60,554 nucleotides of DNA from Catenaria anguillulae PL171 (lineage: Eukaryota; Blastocladiomycota; Blastocladiomycetes; Blastocladiales; Catenariaceae). Below, piece by piece: positions 13,212 to 24,181 of this stretch. The stretch covers positions 1-60,554 of the forward strand of contig MCFL01000143.1 in NCBI GenBank assembly GCA_002102555.1. Direction: 5' to 3'. The position numbers and the translations under genes are program-made. Position 1 is the stretch's first letter. Every line of letters starts with the position of its first letter. Under the pieces are notes generated by a model. The model had not been told where the DNA came from, did not search any database, and was given only the letters and a program-made list of their open reading frames with translations.

Positions 13212-13783
13212 GATGGATGAAGCGATGGAGGTGAGGGGTTGTGGGTTGTGGTGAGTCGGGTGGCGGTGTGGAGGCGGGCAACCAAGTCCGTTGCTTTGCG
13301 TTGCGTTACGTTGCAGGAGGCGAATGGCTGGGCAAATTGCTCAAAGAGAAGGCGAGTGAGGCATCGACTTGACGTTGAGAGTGAGTGTGTGAGTGTGTGA
13401 GTGTGTGTGGCGATGTTTGGCGTTTGCGCCGCCCTCTGACTTCGTCACGTCCGACTTTGGCGTCGACTTCCTCTTGCAAGTGTTTGTGTGACCTGATTGG
13501 CTCGATTCATGCGAGGAGGCGTTTGGGGGTCACCGATCTGACGCGTTCAAACGACTTCGTTTCGTCCACCTTCCCCATGTCCATACATGGGTCGCTTGCC
13601 ACTGCTGCAAGGAAGGGCAAGGAAGGGCATGACAAGCCAAGCAATAAAGAAATGAGAATACAGAAAACAAAGGGCAATAAGCAAGCAATGCCCAACAAGA
13701 AATCCTGAGCAAGACTTGTGTCCAACCTCAGCAACATTACAACAACTTGGAAGCCAAAAGTACAAGGACTGGCACGGCTGCGC
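13212..13783. repeat. Intergenic spacer with a GT/GAGT simple repeat
   Basis: 572 bases between the RAB11 start and the DHCR7 stop. At about 13377-13412 there is a low-complexity tract of gtgagt/gtgtgt units, read as CA-rich on the RAB11 strand about 170 bases upstream of its ATG. No gene is supported here. Confidence 0.5.
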
Positions 13784-15757
13784 TTACCACACATACGGCA
13801 CCAACTTGTACGGCACCTCACGGCAATACTGCTCCCAGTACTTTCCATACTTGCCACGGCAGCGTGCATCGTCGCGGTAAATGCGTCCCACCAACAGAAT
13901 CTACATGCAACCCACACGCAAGCAAGCGAGTCAATCACTGACGATTCGAGTCCATACGGCATAACCGAGAAAGAGCAACGTACCGTCATGAAGACAATGT
14001 AAAAGTAAGGCGTCAAATGCTCCATACCACACGCCAAACACATGGCCGACGAAAGCAACAAGTCGCCCAAGTAATTGGCATGCCTGGCCAAGCCCCACCA
14101 TCCGCTCGTCAGCAAAATGGAATGATGCTCCTTGCCATCCGACGTGGTGTACTTGGGCCGAATCATGGTGGGCGCCTTGCCCCAGATCTTGCACTTGCCG
14201 TCGGTCCGGCGTACCAGATCCTTTTGGTTGTTGACTTGGCGGAAGATGTAGTAGCCGGCAGCGCCTAGAGTACCAACGGCGAGCGCCGCCGGCGTCGACA
14301 GTTGGACCGGGTTGACGGCAAGGTAGTGTCCTTGCAGCGTGTACATGAAGGGCAGCCACACAGAGTCGCCCCAAGCCAGGTAGAAGCCAAAGTGGTCGTG
14401 GCAAATGTCTGAATAACAAATGAATGTCGGTAAAGCGCGCAATACTTAGGTGAGTGAAGCAACGCGTCCAAGTCTGTGTCAAAAGAAAAGGAGACAAGTC
14501 CTACCGATAGTGCGAAGATACTACAGCAACAAAGGACGCAGCAATCAGTCACGGGACTCTGGGCAGCTCACTTGAAGAGTCAAAACGCACCCAGTCCTCC
14601 CAGTAGAAAAAGTCAAGCACATAGGTCGCGTGCAACAAGTTGACGAGAATCATCGAATTGGTCACCATGCCATGCTTGACGTATTGCTGCACGGCAAACG
14701 AGTAGGAAATCAAGGTCCACGCAACAATGCCGGGGCGGCCATTGTGGAACAGCTTGAAGTCAAACCACTCGCCAATGCGCGGGTTGAACTCGATACTATG
14801 TGAAACATGTGCAAACGGTCAGTCGCCATCCCTCTACGCATGAAATAAAAAAGAAGAACAGCGACAGCGTACCCCATGTACAAGTCGTAAATCCACGAAT
14901 TGGAAAACTTGCGATCCTCGGCATGTGTCGGGAACCAATGCGCCTTGACAAACGAAAACGCGGTCAACAAGTACCCGTAAATGTTGGCTGCAATGTACAG
15001 TCCCTGGAACCGGTCGGCAATCACGGCGCCCGAAAACAGCGGCACCACGGTGGACAAGCCCACAAACAGCGCATGGGTGACAACCCAAGCAAGCAACCCA
15101 TTGACCTTGTACTTGAGCACGTGTCCCGCGGGCGTCTGCTGGCCAAACCCAATAGGCCCAGGCAACAGCATGTACAGGGCGGCTTGGAACGCGATCCAGG
15201 CCGCGCACAGGGCCGTGGTTTCGAGCGAGAACGTGGGCAGCGTCGACCAGATGCGGTCCGCTGTGGACAAGGTCAAAAAGTTGGGGACAGATTGGGGTAC
15301 GGCCCAGGCGGGTGGCGAGGCCAGGAACCAGCCGAGGGCAGGCGCCGTGAGGGCGCCGCCAAAGCGGTCGATCGCGATTTGGAAGTAGCCGACCATGGCG
15401 GGGCAGATGCCCATGATCAGGGCAGAGATGGCAATGGTGACCGAGTCGACATCTACATTTGATACCATGACATGAAGAAGCACGATTTTGCCGCCAAGAG
15501 ATATGCGATCAGTTTCGTGACTTGAACGCGTCACCCTGTAATCGCAGAGGTCGCAGCTGCGAGACAGGCCAAGCGAGAGAATAAATGTACGCACCACGCG
15601 AACGGCCCCAGGTCTTGCCCGTTTGTGCCGTGACAGCGACCGACTTGACGGCGGCTGTGGTCGTCGCGCCCTGCGGCTTTTGTGGCGACGCCTTGTTGGC
15701 GAGGTCGGCGAGCGCCGTGCCCGAGTCAAGCTTGTTGGATGTTGGCGGCGGGGTCAT
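13784..15757 (-). CDS. DHCR7: 7-dehydrocholesterol reductase (DHCR7-type sterol delta-7 reductase)
   Basis: Multi-pass ER membrane enzyme that uses NADPH to reduce the sterol C7-C8 double bond (7-dehydrocholesterol to cholesterol in animals). Six exons in transcript order: 15595-15757, 14873-15452, 14591-14795, 14505-14520 (16-nt micro-exon), 13984-14408 and 13784-13900, giving 501 residues in one frame. Family blocks: [51 protein letters not shown] (joined across an intron), the [20 protein letters not shown] block (joined across the micro-exon), [32 protein letters not shown] and the C-terminal PYKLVPYVW. These resemble animal and plant DHCR7 much more than the fungal ERG24 or ERG4 relatives. 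Eight or nine hydrophobic spans are visible. The N-terminal Ala/Thr-rich 50 residues are probably cytosolic. Confidence 0.93.
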
Positions 15758-16741
15758 TGTGATGTATTGTGTCGCTGGGCCTGCTGGGGTTCGGTATGGT
15801 ATAGAATGGCATTGTCGCCCCAAAGAGACAGAGACAGAGAGAGGATTATGTGTGCGCCCCCTTTCCCTTGGCGCTGATCAATCGTGTCGGGCAACACTTT
15901 GGCGACGCTTGTCGCGCAGCAAACGCGCTGCGTATTCTCGCAGGTATCATGAACACTTCCGTCGGATCTTGCAAGCTGCCCATCGCCTTTGCTTCGTGAC
16001 CTCATGCACAGGGCGGCTTACGACGGCAACCGGCCTGAATCGATCATCTTGCCCCACTTCTATGATTTTACTATGCCTTGGCTGGGGCTGGAGGTCCCAC
16101 GCGGCAAGGGTTCTGCAGTAACCAATCACGTGAGCTCATCCTTTGGACCCAAACTCAAACGTGCACCGTCAAGAACAAAACCACCTCCCAACTCGCCGTT
16201 GGACCCAATGTCGGACTTACCCGCTGCGAGGCCAGGTCCCATGTGGATTTTTGGTTGCAGGCGCTGTCGCGCCCTCGTGGTCCAAATAGACTCCGGCAGA
16301 CGATTTGAGCGCCAAGTGTTTTCCGTTGCTTTGGACAGCTATACGGCCTTGGTCGCTTTCCTTAAACACCTTGCCGGACTTACTGCTCCTGTTTTCGGTG
16401 AGGTGTGCCGGAAAGTTACATTCCCTCGGTGCAGACGAAAAGATGTTGCTGCTTTGTTTTCGTGCAAGGGTTCCGCTGATGAAAATTGTAATCCAAACGT
16501 ATTAGCTCTAACTGAACTACTATGTTGACACTATTTACCACGGTTTCTGAGGAATCCCTCTTTTCATTCTTCCTCACTCTGTTCATATACGACCGGTGGG
16601 GATACGAGTGAAATCTTGCTATGTTCATGCCTCTACGCAAACCTCTGCTTTCGACACAGGCATCCCAATGACCAAATCGCCCCACACTGATGCCACATTG
16701 AAGCCTCCCTCATATTGTCTCAACCTGACGTCGCCATCGCA
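15758..16741. other. Intergenic region with one weak open frame
   Basis: 984 bases upstream of DHCR7. The only long frame is 15989-16528, listed separately. A short homology-like patch to rRNA near 16498-16540 was considered and rejected. No TATA box clear enough to call. Confidence 0.4.
15989..16528 (+). CDS. Unassigned open frame, 179 codons
   Basis: Begins MLRDLMHRAAYDG and contains a Cys pair CRRC around codon 90 and further Cys residues, so a metal-binding protein is conceivable. Codon third positions are much less C-rich than in the neighbouring genes, no domain is recognised, and it lies over the DHCR7 promoter. Probably not a gene. Confidence 0.18.
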   Translation: MLRDLMHRAAYDGNRPESIILPHFYDFTMPWLGLEVPRGKGSAVTNHVSSSFGPKLKRAPSRTKPPPNSPLDPMSDLPAARPGPMWIFGCRRCRALVVQIDSGRRFERQVFSVALDSYTALVAFLKHLAGLTAPVFGEVCRKVTFPRCRRKDVAALFSCKGSADENCNPNVLALTELLC

Positions 16742-16987
16742 TTACCTGACAACACGCTTGACATCGCCAAACATCTGATGGCACGTCCGACACTTTCCGC
16801 CCGTCCCTTGTTTCATGGCGCACTTGCGACACAGCGTCGGGCACCCACATGACGACCCGCCGTATTCGATGGAAAACTTGTGGCACACGAGGCATTGTGG
16901 GTCGTCTGCAGCCGTGGCGGACGCGAGAGTCGCGTCGGTCGCCGACGTGGCAGGCGTCGAAGTGGAAGGTGGTGGGTTGGTTGACAT
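16742..16987 (-). CDS. Small 8-Cys RING-like zinc-binding protein
   Basis: 81 residues. The N-terminal 30 residues are Ser/Thr/Ala-rich and disordered-looking. The C-terminal 50 carry four Cys pairs in the order CLVC, CGC, CRKC and CRTC, a C4C4 pattern like a treble-clef or RING-like zinc fold without the usual RING histidine. It could be an E3-like or scaffold protein; no specific family is recognised. A GT (gtaatg) directly at the last codon would allow splicing to a downstream exon that I did not find, so the C-terminus is not certain. It is flanked by about 500 bases of spacer towards the K+ channel. Confidence 0.6.
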   Translation of the reverse strand: MSTNPPPSTSTPATSATDATLASATAADDPQCLVCHKFSIEYGGSSCGCPTLCRKCAMKQGTGGKCRTCHQMFGDVKRVVR

Positions 16988-17491
16988 TGTTGCTTGGGGA
17001 TTTGAGGTTTGAATCAGATGTTTTTGGGTTCCGTCATATATTGCATTGAATAGTTCGCCAATTTGGGCCTCGAGACAGAAGAGGGCAAAGGTGTTGCGCA
17101 AAACTCAATCTCGACGCGACACAACCAACACAGCCTCACCATGTGCCAACCGCGGCGAAAAGGAGAAAGCTCTCCTTGCCTAAATGTGTTGAGCTTTTGC
17201 GTACAAGATTGAAACAAGTGACGAGGATAACCGACGGGCAAAGAGGAGGAATCGATGAGACACGAAGTTGGACGAAAATGAAAACGAGATATGATAACAC
17301 ACATGAGGGGGTAGCGGGACACTGACTTAGATGGGGTAGGTTGGGATTCGGGATTGGAGGAATACAGGGTGGGTAGGGAGGGTGGAATAATAGGGAACTC
17401 GAGGTGGATGTGGGAATGATGACGATAACGTCAAAAAAAAGCAATCGGGAACAAAAATAAATGAAGAACGAAAAGGAACTATCCAGCAAAA
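16988..17491. other. Intergenic spacer
   Basis: 504 bases between the 3' end of the K+ channel gene and the start of the 8-Cys protein (both minus strand). A/T-richer than the neighbours; no gene or motif seen. Confidence 0.5.
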
Positions 17492-20400
17492 TCATGCACC
17501 GCCAGCCGGACCCTCCGCGCTCACATTGGCCTGTTGACCGTCGCCAGGGCAATCCGCCAGCGACGAGGCCGTCAAGTCCTCTTTAGATATTGGCGGCCGC
17601 AACACATACACCATGTCGTTCACGTACAACACCACATCTGGATGCGGGCCCGTGTACACAAACGGGCGCGCGTTGCCCAGCTCCGAGTTTGGTGCGCGGT
17701 ACAGGCCAAGCGCGACGACGTGGCGGTGCAGACAAAAGTCGATGAAGAGGTCCTTGAATGGACGGCCCTGGTGATTTCGCGTGGATGGTGTCAGCCTGGT
17801 GGTCAAGGAGATGTTGGAGCAAACGAGAGAAAGCAACGCACCGCATAGGCAACGGGAACAGGCTCCGTGTAGAGAGAACTGGGTTTGAGTCCCAGCGACT
17901 CGTCCAGCTCGAGATCGTGCCGGCGGCGAATACCAGAAAACAGACGCACAATTTCCAAAACGGTTGGGTTGAAAAAGTGAGAGATCAAGATTGTGTTCTT
18001 GCGTTTCGCAAAAAGACATCAATTAGCAACTCGATCCACTCGGAAAGGAGCAGAGCAACGTACAAGCATCTCGGCAACAAATGCCTCGCCACTCGCAAAC
18101 TGGGAATCGAAAAACATTTGCGCCCTTTTGGCGGCGGTGGGTATCCAATGTGATGCCCAAGTGCCCCTTCGGTACGTAGGCCATTGTTTGCAAGCCGAGA
18201 CCCTTGATCTTGCTCTTGCTGGTGCGTTGGCAACTCGGTACCGGGAGGAGGAACGCGCTTGCGTCTAGTCTTGCGCCGCGCTATATGTCCGTGCTCGGCC
18301 ATGATGTCGATGAGCGATAATGAAGAGTGCGACGTAGCGGCACCCAGCGGGGTTTGCGTCATGAGTGGGACGGGCGGTGAGGAACTTGGAGAGGTGTCAA
18401 TGTATCGGACAACACGAGACGTGTGCGGCGTCGGGATGGCAACGGCGGCGGTGAGGCAATTGGCAAGGAGTTGAACGGTGCGATGTTGTGCTAGATGAAA
18501 CCAGCTGAGAGCGCGACGGCGGAGATGACTGCCGCCCACCCTGCTAGGTGAATCTGACGTCAAACCACTCGCCGAACTCGACAATCGAGAGGAAGAACTC
18601 GTCATGCTCCGCGAAGACGTGGGAGACTTGGACTCTGTAACGCGCTCTGGCGAAGCGGCTCTTGGCATTGTCGATAAAATGAACGGCAATTTTGGCTTCC
18701 TTCCGTGACGCGCTCTTGGGCACCATGATCGCCATACCCGTCATCTTGTTGTTGTTGCTGCTGCGACATTTGGTGCACGCGAGTCACTGGCCGTGTCGTC
18801 GCCCAACTCTGAGTCCGTGACCGCAAGAGCACCGAGGTCGACCGTGGCGTTGCCGTGCCACTTGCAGGCAAACTCGACGACTCGCCCGCACTACCGCCAG
18901 AAGCATAGCTTGGCGCCAAAAACTTGATGGATGACGCGGTATTCAGCTCAACCACCATCACCCGATGCGCACGCCCTTGGCCATCTTGGCCGTCGACCTC
19001 CGCGCCCATCCTCAGCTCACGCGCACGCCCACGCGCCGCCGTCTTTGTCACCATGTGCCTCGTCAAGATCGCGTCAAGATCCGCAAAATCATCCACTTCA
19101 GTCTGCCACCCTATGCCAGCGCCGCCGTCGTCACGCTCGCTCGACCCGCCCATGATCACCACACGCTCTGCCGCACTCAACCCGGCCCGGTTCAAATCCA
19201 CGGGGGACCGGGGATCCGCGTGCAAGTAATAGACAAAAGGAAATGCAGCAAGTGCGCGAAACTCGTCGGGCGACGGCAACGACGAAGAGAGAAACAGGAT
19301 GGGCTTGAGATCTGCGCGTGGAATGTGTGCCGAGCGCAGTGTGCACAAAAACCGAAACAGGTTCCATCGGGACGTGATGACAAGTGTGTGGTCTTGGAAT
19401 GCTGGGTAAAGGTCGTCGCAATCGTCGACAGAGTGCAGGTGGACGGCGTCAATCGAGTCGGGCGGGGTGGCGAGGACGTGGCAGATGGGCGTGTTGCTGG
19501 GGTCGACCGAGTTGGGCGGGGCGGGCGGGTATCCAATGTAGATCGAGTCCGAGTCGAGGTGGTGCTGCGACAATGAGGTGGCCGTGGGCGCGGGCGAAGT
19601 TTGACTGGTTGGGGGCACATGCGCGCATGGTTTGGTGAACGCTGGATCAAAAAAGTTGTCCTCGCCTTCAAGCGACCGCTCAAACGCCTCGGGCGTCTAT
19701 ACATGGAGGGAATGCATGACCAAGTCAGTACATTTATCGAGCTGTTCGCATTCACCCAAGAAAACCTCGGCTTCACGTACCAGCTTTTGAATCAACTCCA
19801 ACTCGCGAATCCCCTGCGCAAGCGTCACAATTTCCTCGGTTCCACAAAACACGTAGGCAGCTCCCGGATTCAAAACCACGTGATAATCCACCGTCTCAAA
19901 CTCACCCTCTGCCTCAACCTGCACCACAGGCACCCTCACGGCAATCGCGACGACCTGAAACTCACGAAACAAGTAAGCACACACGCTCGCAAACCTGCGT
20001 CCCAAAAACACGCCGGGCACGGGCACATTGTACAACTCGTGGCCCAGGCCATCGCCATACTGTGCGAGCCACGGGCTCGCATACGCTTCGAGCGGCTTGG
20101 CATCATTGACCAGATTGGTCACGAGCGTGGCGGCGCCAGGGTGCAAGCAAGCAACGGCTAGCAGTGCTTGGCGCAGGTCTTCGGCACACACGACGGCCGT
20201 GGCGTGGCCCAGGTGGAACCGCGAGTACTCTGGGCGGTGGTGGAACACGTACAGTTCGACGTGCGGGGCGTATTGTGCAATGGACCAGACGCGCAGCACG
20301 CTGCGTTCGTCGTCCGAAGCGAGGTTGGAGGAAAGCACAAACACGGCCAGGGCTGAGCGGACTTGGGCGCGGGACAGGTCAGAATCGTTGAGTGGCGAGC

Positions 20401-22059
20401 CCTTGATAAAGTGGATGCGCTCGTTGCTTAATTTGGTTGTGAGCAGACAAATCATACAAACGATCAAAATTGAGGAGGGTGGAGCGTACTACAGTGGGGC
20501 ATTGATTATGTTCTTGACGTCGGCCGTGGGTGAATGGCGGCTAAAGAGGACAATCCGTACGGGGATGGCGGTTTCCTGGCAACCGTCAAGGTCAATCTTG
20601 ATTCAACTGCAAGATGCCTGCCCACGCAGCACCACGGCAGCTTTGAAAAACGTACATTGGAAAAGAATGCGTGGATAATGGACGCAACAAACGGCGCGCG
20701 ATCAAACCTGCCGACCAGCACGACATGCGGCGTATGCGATACATGATACGCCCCACCACCGGCCTTCCTGGCCTTGTGCGTCTCGAGCACGGACCCAACA
20801 AGCGACGGAATCGCAACAAACGCCACGGCAATGCCAATCATGACGACCAACCGGCCCAAGTCCGTATCTGGGGTGATATCGCCATACCCAACGGTCGTCA
20901 AGCTGACCACGCTAAAGTACAACACCTGGACCACTTGGTATGTCTTGTTGCCAATGACAAGCTCAACGTACTGGAACGAGCACGCAATCACGTACAGAAT
21001 GCACAGCAGGGTTGCAATTTGTACGACCATGCGTTCGCGGAGAGCGTCGGCGGGAATGACGACTTCGGCCACCTCCATGCGGATGTGAATGAGCCGGCGC
21101 AGGCGTGGAATGACGACAATGGACCGTAAAAAGTAGGGGAAGAAGAGATACTGACCATGCTTGAGCGGCATGGAGACGATCGCAGGGACCAGGGTCAGCA
21201 GGTCCACAATGCCCAGCGGATTCAGGAACAAGCTGCGCATGGGCGACTCGGAAAAGTAGGTGCGGGCGACGAGCGAGGCCAAGTTGAACATGGACAAGCT
21301 CACGACAACCTCCCACAACCACCTGGCCCTCGGCTGCCACAACCACGTTGGTTTCAGATCCAGCGTCTTGAACTGCGGAAAGTCCTCGACCGACTGGCCC
21401 ATTTCGATGCAATACAGCACAACGAGCGTCATGTCCACAAGCACTTCGGCCAAAATCAGCACGGCCTTGAGGATCTTGCTGGTGCGCATGCGCTCGAGGA
21501 CCTTGCGTCGCGGATTGCGCACGAGTTTCTCGGTGAGCGACGTGTCGAGTTTGCGGCGGTGTGCGCGGTGATGCTCGTACGTCAGGCGCGCCGTGTTGTA
21601 CCCCGAGTACCGGTGGGCCGAGCCCAACATTTTGGCGGCGAACTTCCGTGCTTGCATGTGGAGCGACGTGGCCGACAGCCGGTGGGCAGACAGTTTGGCA
21701 CTGCTCGTGTCCGAGAGTCCAACCAGGTCGGGTTGTTGGCGACCGTGGCCGACGAGCGTGGTTGCGCCGGTCGAGGATCGCGAATGGGCGAGATGGCCAT
21801 GAGTAGTGCGGGGCCGTGAAGATGATGAGGTGAAGAACAGCCTGGCCTGCGGGACGGCAGCAGCTGCGGCGGTTGCATGGTTTACATGATCTTGGTGTCC
21901 TTGGCGGTGATCCAACTGGTCCTGGTGGTCATGAAAGACGTGGAGAGGAATGTCGCTGGCACTGGCACTGGCACTGGCCCCGGCGGGAACGGAAACAAGT
22001 CGGCCCTGCTGGTTGTGCTGTTGGCTCGAGTCGGTGGGGTTGGCAGCCCGATCTGGCAT
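17492..22059 (-). CDS. BK/Slo-like potassium channel with tandem RCK domains
   Basis: Plasma-membrane K+ channel with cytosolic RCK (ligand-sensing) domains. Exons in transcript order: 20656-22059, 20490-20596, 19781-20426, about 18064-19696, 17842-17997 and 17492-17767. Exon 1 encodes a long Gln/His/Ser-rich cytosolic N-terminus, transmembrane spans including the Arg-bearing voltage-sensor-like RSIVVIPRLRRLIHI, and the pore with the K+ filter TTVGYGD. Exons 2-3 form RCK1 (CQETAIPVRIVLFSRHSP, then IHFIKGSPLNDSDL, as in Slo). Exon 4 holds RCK2 start (HTLVITSRWNLFRFLC, FVYYLHADPRSPVDLNRAG) and later DSQFASGEAFVAEML; exons 5-6 finish RCK2 (PTVLEIVRLFSGIRR and VVALGLYRAPNSE). No single frame runs through about 18120-18780 of exon 4. 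No calcium-bowl Asp run is obvious. The first ATG is at 22059; upstream in-frame codons lack an ATG. Confidence 0.88.
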
Positions 22060-22672
22060 CTCTGCTGTCTTTGGATTCACAAGCAAACGACGCACAACAG
22101 TGTTTGCAGAGTCCGCAGATTTGCACTTATCATACACTCGGTGAGGATAAGTCTGGATTGCTTGTGGTTGGGGGTACTTATGTACAGTATATCTTTGCGT
22201 CTGTGTTGCACTCGGTCTTGAGCTGGTGCATTATTGCATTGTGCTACATCTTCACATTCCTTCACGCTGATTGATCTCACCAATTGCCGATTAGTGCACC
22301 ACTGGAAGCCTTGCCACGCATCCTTTTTCCAGACCAGCAGAGCCGAGGCCTCGCTAACGTAACCAAAGACACAGTGCCTACCGACTAGTCCCTCTCACCG
22401 TTCTCAGTGCGTCGGAACGCTTGTCTGCAGCCTGAGACGTCTGTCGCCTCACGTTCCCTCGTTGTACCTTTGCTCTTGAGACGCGACAGCCATGCAAGAA
22501 GCTAACACAAGACAGCTTGACGGAATTGGCCGATTCATACAGAGAGCGAGCAAGCCCAACCCGAATCCAGCCATGGATACATACATTGCGATCCCCAGCG
22601 ATACAGAAACCACTCGTGGCCCCATTAGAGCGGTAATCAATCACAACTGCACGAGTCTCGCCAGGGACTCCT
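22060..22672. other. Intergenic spacer
   Basis: 613 bases upstream of the K+ channel start and downstream of the hydrolase stop (both minus strand). Only short frames without motifs; nothing else seen. Confidence 0.5.
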
Positions 22673-23694
22673 TTAGGCCGAGGAGGCAAAGAGGCGCTCA
22701 AAGAAATGAACAACCAGCTTGATGGCATCGTGCGTCCGCTTGCGGTTCAACTCGTTATCAAAATCGGCCCGTGCCCCGCACCATCCATGATGCATGTCGT
22801 CAAACCGCTCAAACACGTTGAGCGGCCCTTGTTCCTTGAGCACCTTTTGGTACGCCGTCTGTTGCACACATTGGCAAGATGTGTGAGCATCATGCAAGAT
22901 CCCGCAAACCGATCAATCATGTCATATCATCATCGTCTCAGCGTACCATGTCGGGCTCGTCCTTGGACGGCAACATACACAGCGGCACCTTGGCGCTCTT
23001 GATGTCGTCGAGCACAAGGAATGCAGGATGCAACATGGCACCGCCGTCAATCAAATCAGTGCAATCCTTGGCGGCTTGCGCAACCATCTTGGATCCCCAA
23101 CACAGGCCAATCAGGCCGACCTTGGTGGCGCCCTCGGAACGCAGCTGGGTCGCAGCGGCTTCAATGAGCGGCTTGACCTTGGTGTTAAAGTCGCCGGCGG
23201 ATTTGACCCAGGACGAGAATTCGTTGAGGTCTTTCTGCTCATGCACGGCAACAAAATGATCAGCCACCGGCACTCGCGCACGTGTGAATGTTCATCAGTG
23301 GGAGTAAGAAACAAACAGGCGGAAACTTTTCAAGCGACCAGGGCTTGCCCAGCCAAAAGTCGGGCATGACCAACCGTGCGCCAAGCGACTCGGCGATCAA
23401 ATCGGCCACCTGCTCGGTCGCCGGGTGGAACCCGAAAATGTCGTACACGTGGACAATTCCAAGCTTTGCGTTGGCGGGGCCCGTCACGTAAGCGTTGACG
23501 CCGTTGGAAAGCTTGAGGTTGGTGCCCTTGGGTTGGTACGTGGAGGCGATCGGCGGGATCGAGCAGCAGGCCTTGTTGATGCCGGACATGGTGCTTGCAG
23601 CAAATGTAACGGTGTTGGATCGTGGGTGGTGGAGGCCGGTGGCGGTGATGAATCGGGCTGCGAAAGGAAGGCGGCGTCCGGGTGCGTTGAGCAT
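22673..23694 (-). CDS. Dienelactone hydrolase family protein
   Basis: Alpha/beta hydrolase of the dienelactone hydrolase (carboxymethylenebutenolidase-like) family. Exons in transcript order: 23317-23694, 22947-23234 and 22673-22858. The catalytic triad is visible: Cys in GLIGLCWGSKM, Asp in LPSKDEPDM, His in FDDMHHGWCGARAD. VYDIFGFHPATEQVADLIAE is the typical N-terminal block, and LEKFPP-KDLNEF joins correctly over intron 1 (donor gttt). From the ATG at 23694 the product is 283 residues with an Arg-rich, acid-free leader (MLNAPGRRLPFAARFITATG) that looks like a mitochondrial presequence; from the second ATG at 23589 it is 248 residues and cytosolic. Two start sites could give dual targeting. 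The substrate is unknown. Confidence 0.9.
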
Positions 23695-24181
23695 TGAGCA
23701 GGCGGTTGATTCATTCCAAATGAGCGAGTCAACCTCTGCCAGAGAGAAAGGATGTTGGCAGCGGCATTTGCTGACGAAATGAGAGACACACCCTTCGATA
23801 TCGATCAGACGCGTCCTTCAACTTGTCTCGCGGCACTCCGATCTCCCATCGGCACATTCCACGTCTCAACATATGTATATGTCTGGCTGGAGAAGCAACG
23901 CCTGCAAAGTCGGAGTGTCTGGCCAACTGTCAAGGTTGTCCCACGATTTAGTCTGTCAATGTTCCTCGCCTGGTCAGAAACTCTGGCCAACCATTGTTGC
24001 CCTTTGCGGTGGCTCTCACCAAGACAATAGGTACGTATTGCCCCATACATGACAACTGGACCCACCTTGGACAAATGATATGAATGAGGTCTGGAAATGA
24101 TTTATGTCCAAAAAAAAAACAGCACGCCACAGGCAAAACTAGAGTACAAACTATAATTTCAAGCGGATGCGTCGACATCTC
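23695..24181. other. Intergenic spacer
   Basis: 487 bases between the GPI-protein stop and the hydrolase start (both minus strand). No gene or motif seen. Confidence 0.5.

Noticed and set aside
15989-16528. 179-codon frame with a CRRC pair as a possible zinc protein
   Set aside because: Codon bias unlike the neighbouring genes, no second matching Cys pair with zinc-finger spacing, and it covers the DHCR7 promoter. Kept only as a low-confidence entry.
16495-16545. A patch resembling the reverse complement of an 18S rRNA segment (gtattagctcta and ttaccacgg separated by extra bases)
   Set aside because: Only two short words match, the spacing is wrong and the flanking sequence is not rRNA-like. 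Treated as chance.
22057-22137. Extension of the K+ channel start upstream of 22059
   Set aside because: The frame stays open for 26 more codons but has no ATG; GTG starts are not expected in a nuclear eukaryotic gene.
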